From Saprospiraceae bacterium (lineage in GTDB: Bacteria; Bacteroidota; Bacteroidia; Chitinophagales; Saprospiraceae), in assembly GCA_020630435.1 (NCBI GenBank), contig JAHDBJ010000011.1, forward strand, positions 62,001-126,000: a DNA stretch of 64,000 nucleotides, written 5' to 3'. The notes under the pieces were generated by a model. That model saw only the letters and a list, made by a program, of their open reading frames with translations. It ran no database searches and was not told the origin of the DNA. The position numbers and the translations under genes were made by a program. This document shows positions 1-9,093 of this stretch, piece after piece (position 1 is the first letter of the stretch; each line of letters starts with the position of its first letter).

Positions 1-1
1 A

Positions 2-3000
2 TTGTTAGTGAGTAAAGGACACCATCTAGAAATCCTTTCTATAGAAAATGGACAATTAGTTAGTTTATACAACAATCAATATGGTTTTGTAAATTGGGGG
101 TATAAATTATTTTATGGTGATTTTAATGGTGACGGAAAAACAGATATATTAATGAGGGAAGGAGGGCATACAAGTTCCTCTTGGGTCAAGATAATATCTA
201 CAGGTAAAAGCTTGATAAAAATTCCATTTACATTCCAAACACAAGCACCAAATTTATCAGGTTCTTCTCCTGATAAATTAATAATTTCAGATTTTAATGG
301 TGATGGAAAAATGGATGTTTTCCATGGTTGGAATGTTTATTCAGGAGGTACAGCAAGCTCTTCTAAAATGAATATTTATTATAGTAAGGGAAATGATTTT
401 TATCGACGAACTCATAATTATGGTGATATTCTAAATTCTATGCCTAATAGAGTATTTGACACCAATGGTGATGGACGCTCAGAATTATTAAATCGAGAAT
501 CATTTTGGGGAAGTTTTGATGCATTATCTTTTAATAAAGATGGCAAAGAACATTTCTTAGAAAAAGTAATCAATGGAGAAGGGCATATATCTGAATGGAA
601 CTATCAAAGAATGAACAATGCTCCAAATGGACTTTTTTATAAAAAGACATTAACAAACGATCCTTTAGTAATACAGCTTCCAATCAATCTAGTGAAAGAA
701 TATAAGTCACAAAATGGAATTGGTGGCTATACAACTATACAATATAAATATGAAGATTGTAAACTGCATAGACAAGGTAAAGGGTTGTTAGGGTTCAGAA
801 AAACGGAATCCTTAAAACTCTTTTCTGAACTTGGCTTTTCTGAATCTATTAGAACTATTTCTGAAAATAAATTTAATACTACATATCATTTTAGTTATCC
901 ATATAAAACAGAAACCTATATAGGCCTTAGTACTACTCCTGTAAAAGAAACAAAACATTCATATAATTACAGCAACTTAGGAAATAAACGATATTGGCTA
1001 AAACTTTTAAGTACAACTAGTGAAGATTTTCTAGCTGATTGGAAGACAACTACAATCTTTAGTCAATATGATGCTTATGGAAATGTCAAAAAACTTGATT
1101 CCAATATCTCATCGGATGGTTCAATTATAAATAGTAAATCTGTCATTACTACTTATGGAGCTTATGGCTCTCCAATACCATCAAAACCAACTTCTATAAC
1201 AACAACGAGTGCTAGAGTAGGACAACCTTCATATAGTACAACAAAGAAGTTCTATTATAACTCAAAAGGACAATTAACCAAAAATATAGATTTCTATGGA
1301 TTACCAAAAAGTGTCACAACTGATTATGGATATAATAGCTTAGGTAATCAAACTTCCATTACAATCAAGCCCTCTGGATTATCCAATAGAACAGAAAGCA
1401 CAACTTATGATAGTAAGGGAAGATTCTCTATTACAACTACCAATACTCTAGGGCAAACAACAACACCCACAATTTATGATTATAGATGGGGTAAACCACT
1501 TTCAATAACAGGATTAGATGGTTTAACTACTTCTTTTGAATATGATGCCTTTGGACGATTAAAAAAGACAAGCCTACCAGAAGGTTATGATGTACATGAA
1601 AGTTACCATTGGGATATAAACAATACTGAAAAAACAGTATGGTATAATAAAATACAACACCCTGGAAAACCAGATACTAAAATATGGTATGATTTACTAA
1701 GTAGAGAAGTCAAAAAACAAACAGAAGGATTTCAAAACCAATGGATTACAGAGAAAAAGACCTATGACAATCGTGGAAATGTACATACTGCCTCTGCACC
1801 CCACAAATCCAATGAAAATCCTTTGATTACGACCAACACTTATGATAAGTATAACCGTCCTATAACAATGGTTAATTCTATTGGTACGACTACTTATGAT
1901 TATGCCTATTCAGGTAGTGGTTCTAACCGTTATTTAACAACTACTATTACCACTCCATCAGGGCAAGTCTCCTCTAAAAAAATAGATGCCTCAGGAGTAA
2001 CTAAAAGTGCTACAGATAATGGAGGAACACTTAATTATAAATATGATGCACAGGATAATTTAACCATAGTAGAAAAAGGTTCAATTAGGTTAGTTGAAAA
2101 TAGATATGATAGTTATGGAAGGCAAAAAATGTTAATTGATAGAAATGCAGGAATAACACATTATGTTTATAATGCTTTAGGACAACTAGAAAGTCAAACA
2201 GGGGCTAATGGAGATACTCATACCTATACTTATGATTTATTGGATAGAAAATTAACTAGTACTGGACCAGAAGGAACAATAACTAATGAATATTATACAT
2301 CAAATGGAACTTCAATTAATCAACTCAAAAAAACTACTAATTTTAATGGAGACAAAGAGGAGTTCACATACGATAATTTTGGACGTGTCAAAACGATCAA
2401 AGAAACAATAGATGGAGAAGTCTTTACAACCACCCATCAAAGCTATTCCATCTATGGCGATTTGAAATCAAAATATTTTCCATCAGGAGTACTAATCAAT
2501 TATATCTATGATTCTAATGGTTATTTATCAAAAATTGTAGCCTATAATGGTCAATTATTATACGAAAATAAAGGAATGAATGGTTATGGACAAATCACTT
2601 CTTATAAATATGGAAATGGTAAAACAAGCTCTAATTATTATACCCATGGAATGCCCACAAGATATTATACGGCTGGTATTCAAGACTATCGAATGACTTG
2701 GGATTATCAATCTGGAAATTTGGAACAAAGAAAAGATGCTCGTATCAATAAAACGGAAGACTTCACCTATGATAATCTAAATAGATTGAAAACATCTACT
2801 GTATTAGGCCAAGCACCTATAACAATGACTTATAAAAATAATGGTAATATTGATTCCAAATCAGATGCAGGTACAAAATATAATTATGATAATAATAAAA
2901 TTAATGCCTTAGTAAGTATAGAGGGAGATATAAATATTTCACATAGTACCCAAGATATAAGTTATACTTCTTTCTTTCAACCTGAAGATATAACAGAAGA

Positions 3001-4432
3001 TAATCATCAAATGACTTTTAGATATGGTTCTGATCATCAAAGAAGTCTATCTATACTTAAGCAAAATGGCACAGAAGTAGAACGAAAATATTATCTAGGA
3101 GATTATGAAAAACAAGTAACTAATACAGGAACAAAACATATCAATTATGTAGGGCAAGGAGTAATTGTAGTAACAAATACTCAAGGTTCTATTGGTGGGA
3201 GCAGTTACTATTATTATACTTATACAGACCATTTAGGCTCTGTCCTAAAAGTAACAAATAATAGTGGTACAGTTGTAGCCAATCAGAACTTTGATGCGTG
3301 GGGGCGTTTTCGAAATCCTAACAATTGGACTTATACGAACTTACCAACCAATAATGCTTCTTGGTTATCTAGAGGCTATACAGGACATGAGCACTTGGAG
3401 ACATTTGCATTGATTAATATGAATGGGCGACTATATGATCCTGTAGTTGGGCGAATGTTGAGTGTGGACAATAATATACAAGCTCCAGGTTATACCCAAA
3501 ATTATAATCGTTATTCTTATGCCCTCAATAATCCATTGAGATATACTGACCCTGATGGGGAGTTTATTACTTGGAGTTTTGGCAAAGCAGGGTTTAGCAT
3601 AGGATTTAATTTATCCCCTATAGGCATACCAATTGGAGCAGGAATAAATATAGGTAAAGGAACTTTAGGCATTTATGGAGAAGTTGGTGTTCGTGTAGGT
3701 GGAACTGGCTTTGGTTCAGGATATACTATTAGTCAAAGTTTAGATTATAATTTTTCAAATAAATCATGGAGTAGTTCTACTAGTGGTGGGGTCTACGCTT
3801 CTCTTGGCATTTTGAATGCAGGTGTTAATATTTCATCATTGGGTTGGGGAGCAAGTCTAGGGATTGGATTTGGGAATGATAAGACTGGTTTAGGGTTTAA
3901 TATTGCGTATGGCTCTGGAGGATTTAGTTATGGGATTGGAGGTTATTATAACCCAGGAGCTTGGAAAAATAATCCTGAATATGAGCCTTCTAAATGGAAT
4001 GATAGTGGTGAAATACAATATTCTAATAATTGTTATAGTTATGCCTGTAATGATCCTTATGGTCATCCTGTTGGAGGAAAACCTCAGCCAGGAGAAGCGA
4101 GTGGACGAAAATTTAGTAGAATGACTTTAGAAGACATAACAGATGCAAGCATTAGAGATGGTTTGAAGAAACCTAATCTTTGGAATAAATTAGGTTTTGG
4201 AAAAAAAGGTTATTATGAAGTTTATCTAGTTATTGATAAGTCTGGTAGTGTTCAAGACTATCATTGGTACAGACGAGATACCAATGGAAAATGGTCTCAT
4301 AAACCTGGACATCATTTAGTTAAAAACTTAGATGCTTCTGGAAAACTCATCTCTAACCCAAAAAGAGCAAATCATAATTATCCATATATTAATTATAGTG
4401 ATGGAGGCATTATATTATGGAAAAAACAATAA
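2..4432 (+). CDS. RHS/YD-repeat polymorphic toxin, 5'-truncated by window edge
   Basis: The reading frame is already open at the window edge, so the N-terminus is missing. The visible 1476 aa begin with FG-GAP/VCBS-type repeats (DFNGDGKTDIL near aa 40, DFNGDGKMDVF near 97, DTNGDGRSELL near 150). About 900 aa of YD/RHS repeats follow (YDAFGRL, YDNFGRV, YDNLNRL). The conserved RHS core is at about aa 1075-1185 (DHLGSVLKV, GRLYDPVVGRMLSVD, NPLRYTDPDGE). After the core comes a Gly-rich stretch, then a distinct C-terminal domain with NNCYSYAC near 1343, DYHWYRRD near 1419 and WSHKPGHH. The spaced Cys and His suggest a papain/NlpC-like hydrolase, which is inference. RHS proteins are established polymorphic toxins whose C-terminal tip is the effector. 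The following lipoprotein gene is a plausible immunity gene. Confidence 0.85.
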   Translation: MLVSKGHHLEILSIENGQLVSLYNNQYGFVNWGYKLFYGDFNGDGKTDILMREGGHTSSSWVKIISTGKSLIKIPFTFQTQAPNLSGSSPDKLIISDFNGDGKMDVFHGWNVYSGGTASSSKMNIYYSKGNDFYRRTHNYGDILNSMPNRVFDTNGDGRSELLNRESFWGSFDALSFNKDGKEHFLEKVINGEGHISEWNYQRMNNAPNGLFYKKTLTNDPLVIQLPINLVKEYKSQNGIGGYTTIQYKYEDCKLHRQGKGLLGFRKTESLKLFSELGFSESIRTISENKFNTTYHFSYPYKTETYIGLSTTPVKETKHSYNYSNLGNKRYWLKLLSTTSEDFLADWKTTTIFSQYDAYGNVKKLDSNISSDGSIINSKSVITTYGAYGSPIPSKPTSITTTSARVGQPSYSTTKKFYYNSKGQLTKNIDFYGLPKSVTTDYGYNSLGNQTSITIKPSGLSNRTESTTYDSKGRFSITTTNTLGQTTTPTIYDYRWGKPLSITGLDGLTTSFEYDAFGRLKKTSLPEGYDVHESYHWDINNTEKTVWYNKIQHPGKPDTKIWYDLLSREVKKQTEGFQNQWITEKKTYDNRGNVHTASAPHKSNENPLITTNTYDKYNRPITMVNSIGTTTYDYAYSGSGSNRYLTTTITTPSGQVSSKKIDASGVTKSATDNGGTLNYKYDAQDNLTIVEKGSIRLVENRYDSYGRQKMLIDRNAGITHYVYNALGQLESQTGANGDTHTYTYDLLDRKLTSTGPEGTITNEYYTSNGTSINQLKKTTNFNGDKEEFTYDNFGRVKTIKETIDGEVFTTTHQSYSIYGDLKSKYFPSGVLINYIYDSNGYLSKIVAYNGQLLYENKGMNGYGQITSYKYGNGKTSSNYYTHGMPTRYYTAGIQDYRMTWDYQSGNLEQRKDARINKTEDFTYDNLNRLKTSTVLGQAPITMTYKNNGNIDSKSDAGTKYNYDNNKINALVSIEGDINISHSTQDISYTSFFQPEDITEDNHQMTFRYGSDHQRSLSILKQNGTEVERKYYLGDYEKQVTNTGTKHINYVGQGVIVVTNTQGSIGGSSYYYYTYTDHLGSVLKVTNNSGTVVANQNFDAWGRFRNPNNWTYTNLPTNNASWLSRGYTGHEHLETFALINMNGRLYDPVVGRMLSVDNNIQAPGYTQNYNRYSYALNNPLRYTDPDGEFITWSFGKAGFSIGFNLSPIGIPIGAGINIGKGTLGIYGEVGVRVGGTGFGSGYTISQSLDYNFSNKSWSSSTSGGVYASLGILNAGVNISSLGWGASLGIGFGNDKTGLGFNIAYGSGGFSYGIGGYYNPGAWKNNPEYEPSKWNDSGEIQYSNNCYSYACNDPYGHPVGGKPQPGEASGRKFSRMTLEDITDASIRDGLKKPNLWNKLGFGKKGYYEVYLVIDKSGSVQDYHWYRRDTNGKWSHKPGHHLVKNLDASGKLISNPKRANHNYPYINYSDGGIILWKKQ

Positions 4433-4434
4433 AA

Positions 4435-4869
4435 ATGAAAGAGTTACTTATTTTATTATCTATTTTATTATTTGCGTGTTCAAAACCTATTCATATGAAG
4501 CAACAGGTTCAAATCAAAGATAATTTTCAATTCAATAACAAAGCAGAAATACTTGAATGGGGGAAGAGAGAGTTTGGCTATATTGGTGATACAGTTGATC
4601 TTAATATTGATGGTAAAGATATTTTTATTTTATTTGGAGATTATGCTTCAGGTATAATCAATAAAAAGATATTTATGTATCTTAAATATACAAAAGATGA
4701 AAATTCCAGTTGGTCTTTATTTTTAATACGTCAAACTAACACAAGTAATATAAATGTAGAATTAGATAAAGAGCGTAAAATTATAGTTTTTAAATCAAAC
4801 TCTGGTAAAACTATATTGATACAGCCTTTTGAATCTTTAGAGTTAAGATTTGATAGTGAAGAACAATAG
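4435..4869 (+). CDS. Small lipoprotein, possible immunity protein to the RHS toxin
   Basis: Not a family I recognise. From the ATG at 4435 the protein is about 144 aa and begins with a lipoprotein signal (MKELLILLSILLFACSK, lipobox LFAC). This start lies 2 nt after the RHS stop. An in-frame ATG at 4417 would overlap the RHS gene by 16 nt and add six residues before the same signal. I prefer 4435 because it gives a compact signal peptide. The mature part is a small mixed alpha/beta domain without cysteines. Tight coupling directly behind an RHS toxin tip is the usual place for an immunity gene, and a membrane-anchored periplasmic protein would suit a toxin acting in the envelope. That role is inferred from position only. 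Confidence 0.7.
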   Translation: MKELLILLSILLFACSKPIHMKQQVQIKDNFQFNNKAEILEWGKREFGYIGDTVDLNIDGKDIFILFGDYASGIINKKIFMYLKYTKDENSSWSLFLIRQTNTSNINVELDKERKIIVFKSNSGKTILIQPFESLELRFDSEEQ

Positions 4870-5165
4870 TATTTATGCTAGAAAAGCAAATAACCTTCAA
4901 ACTTACCAACCCTTATAACACAATTTTTTTACGAGAAAAATCCATAAATATATAAGTAAGAATCGTGCTTATCCAAATTTTTTAAAGCCATAGGGCTAAA
5001 ACCAGTTCGTCTTTATTGATTATGAATGTTAAAAAAAACTTGAAATTAAAACTATTTATATTAACCTTTTTGGTAAGTTCGAATATTGGCATTTTAAGGA
5101 GTTTAACATTAAACGAGACAATACAAGCAAATTTATAAAATGATATTAAAATAATTGTATAAAAA

Positions 5166-5765
5166 ATGAATCAATTAATATTATCAATTTTTATTACTCT
5201 AATACCATTTTGGGTATTTGCTCAACAGAAAAGCTTACCAAAAGGTTGTTACATGAATTTGAAAGAGGTGAACAATAAACAACCATCAGGGTATTGCAGT
5301 TTAAAACTTTTAGAAAGAGGAAAAACTGGAGATAAATTTCCTGTGTTTATTACGAATGACTATATGTTTACTTCACCCTTTATGAAGAAGAAAGTCATAA
5401 AGAAAAAGATATTTGCTGTAGTTAAAGATGGTGAAATATATGTGAATTGTTTTAGGTTAAAATTACTTGAGGGGTATGCAAAAGTAATAGATAAAGGAAA
5501 GTATTGGATATTTGAAGGGAGTCTTTCTAATAAAGAAATTGGGACAATTAGTGCATTGACAGGATTATTGGGAGGACTTTCAGCAAATAAACGTAGAGTA
5601 CTTTATCTTTTTGATGTAAATACATCAGAATTACTAAAAGCAATCCCTAAAAATATGAAGAAGATATTAAAGGATGAAGAATTATACCAAAAATACAAGT
5701 CCTCAAAAACCAAAAGAGAGAACTCCACTATTTTAGAATTTTTAAAAGTCATCAATCAAAAATAA
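5166..5765 (+). CDS. Secreted hypothetical protein (DUF6563-like)
   Basis: A 199-aa protein with a clear Sec signal peptide (residues 1-19, ending WVFAQ). The mature part starts LPKGCYMNLKEV and has a PSG segment, then a Lys-rich beta-type region and a Gly-rich hydrophobic patch near residue 135 (SALTGLLGGLSA). The 'lpkG-YMnl-E' opening reminds me of small secreted Bacteroidota proteins grouped as DUF6563; I am only moderately sure. It lies 6 nt before the next gene in the same direction, so the two probably share a transcript. No enzymatic motif is visible. Confidence 0.65.
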   Translation: MNQLILSIFITLIPFWVFAQQKSLPKGCYMNLKEVNNKQPSGYCSLKLLERGKTGDKFPVFITNDYMFTSPFMKKKVIKKKIFAVVKDGEIYVNCFRLKLLEGYAKVIDKGKYWIFEGSLSNKEIGTISALTGLLGGLSANKRRVLYLFDVNTSELLKAIPKNMKKILKDEELYQKYKSSKTKRENSTILEFLKVINQK

Positions 5766-5771
5766 ATACTT

Positions 5772-6245
5772 ATGAAAAATATTTTATTCATTTTAGTCAT
5801 ATTATTCTGTTCAGAAATGAGTACAGCTCAATGTCTTTTAACCTTTGAATATGATGATGCAGGAAATCGAACTAAACGATTTATGGCAACAATAAATTGT
5901 CGAGTTGGAGCAACAGCAATTGTTGAAACAATAGAACCTACTACATCAGAAGAAACTAATAATAAAAATTTTGCAGGAGAGCAAAATAGTAAAATAAGTA
6001 ATGAGGAAAATTGGTTAGTTTACCCTAACCCTACACAAGGAGGTTTTACTATAAAATATACAACAAAAAATTCAAAAGAGCCTTTAGTTACCATTAGAGA
6101 TATTAATGGAAAGTTAATCATTCAGCGAAAATTAAATAATGGTTTTTTTGACATTTCTAATTACCCAGCAGGGACTTATGTTTTGACACTACAACAAGGA
6201 AAATCAATAAAGACTGCACGGATTATTAAAAATAATAATTACTAA
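5772..6245 (+). CDS. Small T9SS type A cargo protein with one YD repeat
   Basis: A 157-aa secreted protein with a signal peptide (residues 1-19, ending STAQ). A single YD/RHS-type repeat (FEYDDAGNRTKRF) lies right after it, followed by a low-complexity Thr/Glu/Asn linker. The C-terminal type IX sorting domain spans about residues 78-157 (VYPNPTQGGFTIKY, then PAGTYVLTL and a basic end). Such tails direct export across the outer membrane by the T9SS. The lone YD repeat so near a large RHS gene suggests that these small proteins are companions of, or derived from, RHS loci. That link is inference. It lies 17 nt before the next gene. Confidence 0.75.
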   Translation: MKNILFILVILFCSEMSTAQCLLTFEYDDAGNRTKRFMATINCRVGATAIVETIEPTTSEETNNKNFAGEQNSKISNEENWLVYPNPTQGGFTIKYTTKNSKEPLVTIRDINGKLIIQRKLNNGFFDISNYPAGTYVLTLQQGKSIKTARIIKNNNY

Positions 6246-6262
6246 AAACAAAAAAATACAAA

Positions 6263-6832
6263 ATGAAATATATAGTATTAATATTTAGTCTATTTACTGT
6301 GTCTTTATGTTATGGACAAGGAAATGGCAATGGGAACAATGGGAGTAATAATGAAAATAGTAGTAAAGTTTATGAAGCCTGTTGTGGAAGCAAACCTGTA
6401 AAATTTAAATTGGATAATGGACATATTTATGTTCCTAATGTATTTACTCCTAACGGAGATGATGTGAATGATTATTTCATGCCTTTTATAGATGATAAAA
6501 TGGCAGAAGTGATGAATTTTACTGTACTAAGTGCAGAAGGTGATACAATCTATTTTAAACGTCCAACTTTTGTTTACGAAGACATTGAAAATTTTGCTTG
6601 GGATGGTTTGAAACCTGATGGTACACCACATAAAGGTTTATTTAAATATAGTATGGCAGTAGTTGCCAAGAAGGGGAAATTAAGAATAGTAGAGGGAGAA
6701 GCTTGTGCTATTGTATGTGGAGAAGATGCACAAGTTTTTAAAAGGAAAAGTAATTGTTTTTACCCTTCTCAAAATAATAATGGACAACCTAATGACAATT
6801 CATCAAATAATGAGAAAGATTGTTTTGAGTAA
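6263..6832 (+). CDS. T9SS type B (gliding-motility-associated tail) secreted protein
   Basis: A 189-aa secreted protein with a signal peptide (residues 1-18, ending CYGQ) and an Asn/Gly/Ser linker. A compact gliding-motility-associated C-terminal domain (VPNVFTPNGDDVNDYF, then FAWDGLKPDG and GLFKYSM) follows. In Bacteroidota this domain is a T9SS type B sorting signal and usually ends the protein. Here about 45 residues follow it, including Cys residues and an Asn/Gln-rich tail. The stop codon lies one base before the terminal repeat of the decayed insertion element that starts at 6834. The original C-terminus may therefore have been altered by that insertion. Confidence 0.75.
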   Translation: MKYIVLIFSLFTVSLCYGQGNGNGNNGSNNENSSKVYEACCGSKPVKFKLDNGHIYVPNVFTPNGDDVNDYFMPFIDDKMAEVMNFTVLSAEGDTIYFKRPTFVYEDIENFAWDGLKPDGTPHKGLFKYSMAVVAKKGKLRIVEGEACAIVCGEDAQVFKRKSNCFYPSQNNNGQPNDNSSNNEKDCFE

Positions 6833-6918
6833 AGAAGTTGTTCAATAATTGGTTGCTGAGCTTATTAAAATTGAATTTTTGTTTCCATTGCACTTTTTTA
6901 GAGCTGTATAGCTATTAA

Positions 6919-7032
6919 GTGAGAAAGGTGTACAAGTTCCAAACCCCAAATGAATTGGATGAGGCTTTAAAAGATGCTTTGATAAAGCATCAATCTAGAA
7001 AACAATTGCCAGCAGGAGACTTAAATATTTAA
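6919..7032 (+). CDS. Possible 37-aa passenger ORF in the IS remnant
   Basis: A GTG-started frame of 37 codons (opening VYKFQTPNELDEALKDA after two basic residues) inside the decayed IS. The composition looks like real coding sequence: amphipathic, with charged and hydrophobic residues alternating. It does not match the IS5 transposase reading direction or motifs I know. It may be the tail of a gene captured between the IS ends, or chance. No function can be given. Confidence 0.25.
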   Translation: MRKVYKFQTPNELDEALKDALIKHQSRKQLPAGDLNI

Positions 7033-7065
7033 CCCCTAGAAGTCCTAGATATTGACTTTTAGAAG

Positions 7066-7287
7066 ATGAAAAAATTAGAAGAGATGAATCTTATAGAGTG
7101 GGAAGAAATTTATCCTGTTTATACTGGTAGAAAAACGTTTGATGAGCATATCCATGAAAGAATAATGCCCTTTGCTGATAAAATTGAGGAAGAAATCGAT
7201 TACATTTTAGTAGTAAAAGATACGATACTTACTAAAGACTATTATTGGGAAACTTTTTTTATACCAATAAAATACAAAGGGAAGTGA
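7066..7287 (+). CDS. Hypothetical 73-aa protein inside the IS remnant
   Basis: Starts ATG AAA AAA, 33 nt after the preceding small frame, and encodes an acidic protein (MKKLEEMNLIEWEEIYPVY, later EEEIDYILVVKDTI and YYWETFFIPI). It has no signal peptide, membrane segment or motif I recognise. It lies between the IS ends and before the transposase remnant, so it could be a passenger gene or part of a gene trapped by nested insertions. Confidence 0.4.
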   Translation: MKKLEEMNLIEWEEIYPVYTGRKTFDEHIHERIMPFADKIEEEIDYILVVKDTILTKDYYWETFFIPIKYKGK

Positions 7288-7302
7288 GTAATGAAATGTA
7301 AA

Positions 7303-7493
7303 ATACTGATAATCAATTTTTTTTGGATAAATTACTTTATGAAGAGCGTTTCTCTGTTGAAAGAACAAATGCTTGGCTTGATGCTTTTAAAGCTATCTTA
7401 GGGCGATTTGAAACTAATGTTAATAATTGGTTGAGTTTACATTATTTAGCTTTTGCTCTTATTTTAATCAGAACTAAAACAAATCATTTTTGA
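7303..7493 (+). pseudogene. 3' fragment of an IS5-like transposase
   Basis: About 63 codons remain, without a start codon and preceded by an in-frame stop near 7300. The frame reads EERFSVERTNAWLDAFKA, then GRFETN, NWLSLHYLAFALI and a basic end. The 'vERTnAWLdafk-l--Rfe' segment is typical of the C-terminal part of DDE transposases of the IS5/IS1031 type. The stop (7491-7493) lies within the right terminal repeat, as is common in these elements. The catalytic DDE residues upstream are missing, so it cannot be active. Confidence 0.75.
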
Positions 7494-7501
7494 ACAACTT
7501 C

Positions 7502-7842
7502 ATTATCTAACAGCTTGTTTTATGTTCAATAAGCTATATCTTGAGACTGATTTAGGATAATAAAACTAGAGGATTTTGAAGTAAGTTTATTAAAAATAGA
7601 AATAATTAAATTGCATTAACAGCCTGTTAACAATTGTTGAAAGCCTATTAACAAGAACTTCAAAATATACTCTTATCTTTGTATTGTAGTTGGTTAGATT
7701 ATATCCATCATACTTTTTCAAGGTTAAATTTTAGAATGGATTTACATCAACCTACTTTTTCTTTATATTTTTTACTAAAAATATTTTGATAAAACTTATT
7801 TTTGTAATCGTTTTTATAAAAAAAATTAAAATTTGAATTATT
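7502..7842. other. Intergenic region after the IS remnant
   Basis: 341 bp with no credible gene. It holds the right flank of the IS remnant and, at 7674-7681, a TATCTTTG box that probably drives the DUF1573 gene from about 160 bp upstream. I see no other structured element. Confidence 0.6.
7674..7681 (+). promoter_or_regulatory. Bacteroidota -7 promoter box (TATCTTTG)
   Basis: Exact match to the TAnnTTTG consensus of the Bacteroidota primary sigma factor, in front of the DUF1573 gene. I find no clear TTTG -33 box at the expected spacing. Confidence 0.5.
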
Positions 7843-8436
7843 ATGGAAAGATCAAGCCAAATACAAATCGGTTTATTGGTTTTAATCGCAGCTATGGTTG
7901 GCTATTATGTATTCACTAGAAATAGTGGTAACCAAACAGTAAGAGATCAAGCTCGTACAAACTTGACAAATACAAGTGTAACAAACAACAATGCAATTAG
8001 TGCTCAAGATGCAACTAAGAAAGAAGAAGTACCTACAGGACCATTAACAAGCATTGAATTTGAAGAAGATGTCTATGATTTTGGTACAGTAGAAGATGGA
8101 GAAAAAGTTGAGCATGTTTATAAATTTAAAAATTCAGGAGAGAATCCACTTATCATTAGTGATGCAAAGGGTAGTTGTGGATGTACTGTTCCTGATTGGC
8201 CAAAAGATCCGATTGCTCCAGGAGAGTCTGGTGAAATGAAAGTTGTTTTCAACACTAAAGGAAAACCAGGTAAGCAAACTAAGCAAGTTACGGTTAAGGC
8301 AAATACAAATCCTCCAACAACAATCATAAAGATTACAGGAGAAGTAAATAAGAAGCCAGGATCCGTAAATGCAGCAGAAGCAGCAAAAGCAAATGATGGA
8401 GGGCAACCAATAAAGATTACTCCAGCTAAAAAATAG
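7843..8436 (+). CDS. DUF1573 domain protein, membrane-anchored
   Basis: A 197-aa protein with one N-terminal membrane segment (about residues 8-24, LLVLIAAMVGYYVF) and a Thr/Asn-rich linker. A DUF1573 domain spans about residues 68-165 (FEEDVYDFGTVEDGEKVEH, FKNSGENPLIIS, GSCGCTVP, PIAPGESGEMKVVF). This Ig-like fold is common in periplasmic and surface proteins of Bacteroidota and resembles abnormal-spindle/HYDIN-type repeats. The GSCGCT motif is a hallmark. The function is unknown. A terminator hairpin follows at 8461-8498. Confidence 0.9.
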   Translation: MERSSQIQIGLLVLIAAMVGYYVFTRNSGNQTVRDQARTNLTNTSVTNNNAISAQDATKKEEVPTGPLTSIEFEEDVYDFGTVEDGEKVEHVYKFKNSGENPLIISDAKGSCGCTVPDWPKDPIAPGESGEMKVVFNTKGKPGKQTKQVTVKANTNPPTTIIKITGEVNKKPGSVNAAEAAKANDGGQPIKITPAKK

Positions 8437-8451
8437 AATGTTTAAGTAATT

Positions 8452-9093
8452 TTATTTTCTAAAACCCAAAGTGTTTGTTTCAATGCTTTGGGTTTTTTCT
8501 TTGTTGTATATGGCCTTCCATTTATAATATCCTATTATAGCAATAATAGTATAACCCAACATGAGTAAAGCATATAGGTACAAGGCTCTATTAAAATATA
8601 ATCCTATTGTAACCAAGTCTATTAGTATCCAGTAAATCCAATTTTCAAGGACTTTCCTAGTCACCATAAATGTAGCAATAAAACTAAAAATAGTTGTGAA
8701 AGAATCGATTAAAGGTAATTTTGCGCTAGTATAGTTTTTTAATAGATATGCTAGAACTAAGGCAAGTAAAATACCTAAGATGATTGCGAAAATATGCTCA
8801 ATAATTTTCCATGTTGATATTTTTAACGTTTCTATCTTATTATGATTACGCCAAGATAGCCAACCATAAAAACCAGCAAATACATAATAAATGTATAATA
8901 TAGATTCCGCATATAATCCATAAGTGTAGAATAAATAGACGCTAAATATGGCGTTTAAAATTCCCCAAAACCAACACCATATTTTTTCTTTAGCAGCTAA
9001 TATAACATATACCAAACCACAGATAACCGCCAAAATTTCTAAACAAGATAAAGCTGTTGCTGCTTCAATAATTTGTTCAATATAATATTGCAT
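8452..9093 (-). CDS. pnuC: Nicotinamide riboside transporter PnuC family
   Basis: A 213-aa integral membrane protein with about seven hydrophobic segments and PnuC hallmarks. These are the WCWFWGILNAIFSVYLFY segment after the first helix, YGLYAESILYIYYVF, FYGWLSWR, and the later ENWIYWILIDLVTIGLY. PnuC proteins of the SWEET-like fold import vitamin-type substrates, usually nicotinamide riboside, for NAD synthesis; some Bacteroidota homologues take thiamine (PnuT). I looked for a TPP riboswitch in the 276 bp upstream and saw none, which mildly favours the nicotinamide riboside role. It is convergent with the DUF1573 gene. Confidence 0.88.
   Translation of the reverse strand: MQYYIEQIIEAATALSCLEILAVICGLVYVILAAKEKIWCWFWGILNAIFSVYLFYTYGLYAESILYIYYVFAGFYGWLSWRNHNKIETLKISTWKIIEHIFAIILGILLALVLAYLLKNYTSAKLPLIDSFTTIFSFIATFMVTRKVLENWIYWILIDLVTIGLYFNRALYLYALLMLGYTIIAIIGYYKWKAIYNKEKTQSIETNTLGFRK
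8461..8498 (+). terminator. Intrinsic terminator after DUF1573 gene
   Basis: Stem AAAACCCAAAG (8461-8471) pairs with CTTTGGGTTTT (8486-8496) and is followed by T residues. It overlaps the last codons of the convergent pnuC gene. Confidence 0.7.

Larger units (their letters stand above)
6834..7501 (+). mobile_element. Decayed IS5-like insertion sequence with terminal inverted repeats
   Basis: The left end (6834-6849, GAAGTTGTTCAATAAT) is an inverted copy of the right end (7486-7501, ATTTTTGAACAACTTC). The right part carries the 3' end of a transposase gene, and the left part holds two short unrelated reading frames. At 668 bp it is shorter than an intact IS5-type element. The left 85 bp are closely repeated at 17308-17395, where only the ends survive. 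I infer an internally rearranged, inactive IS. Confidence 0.75.
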
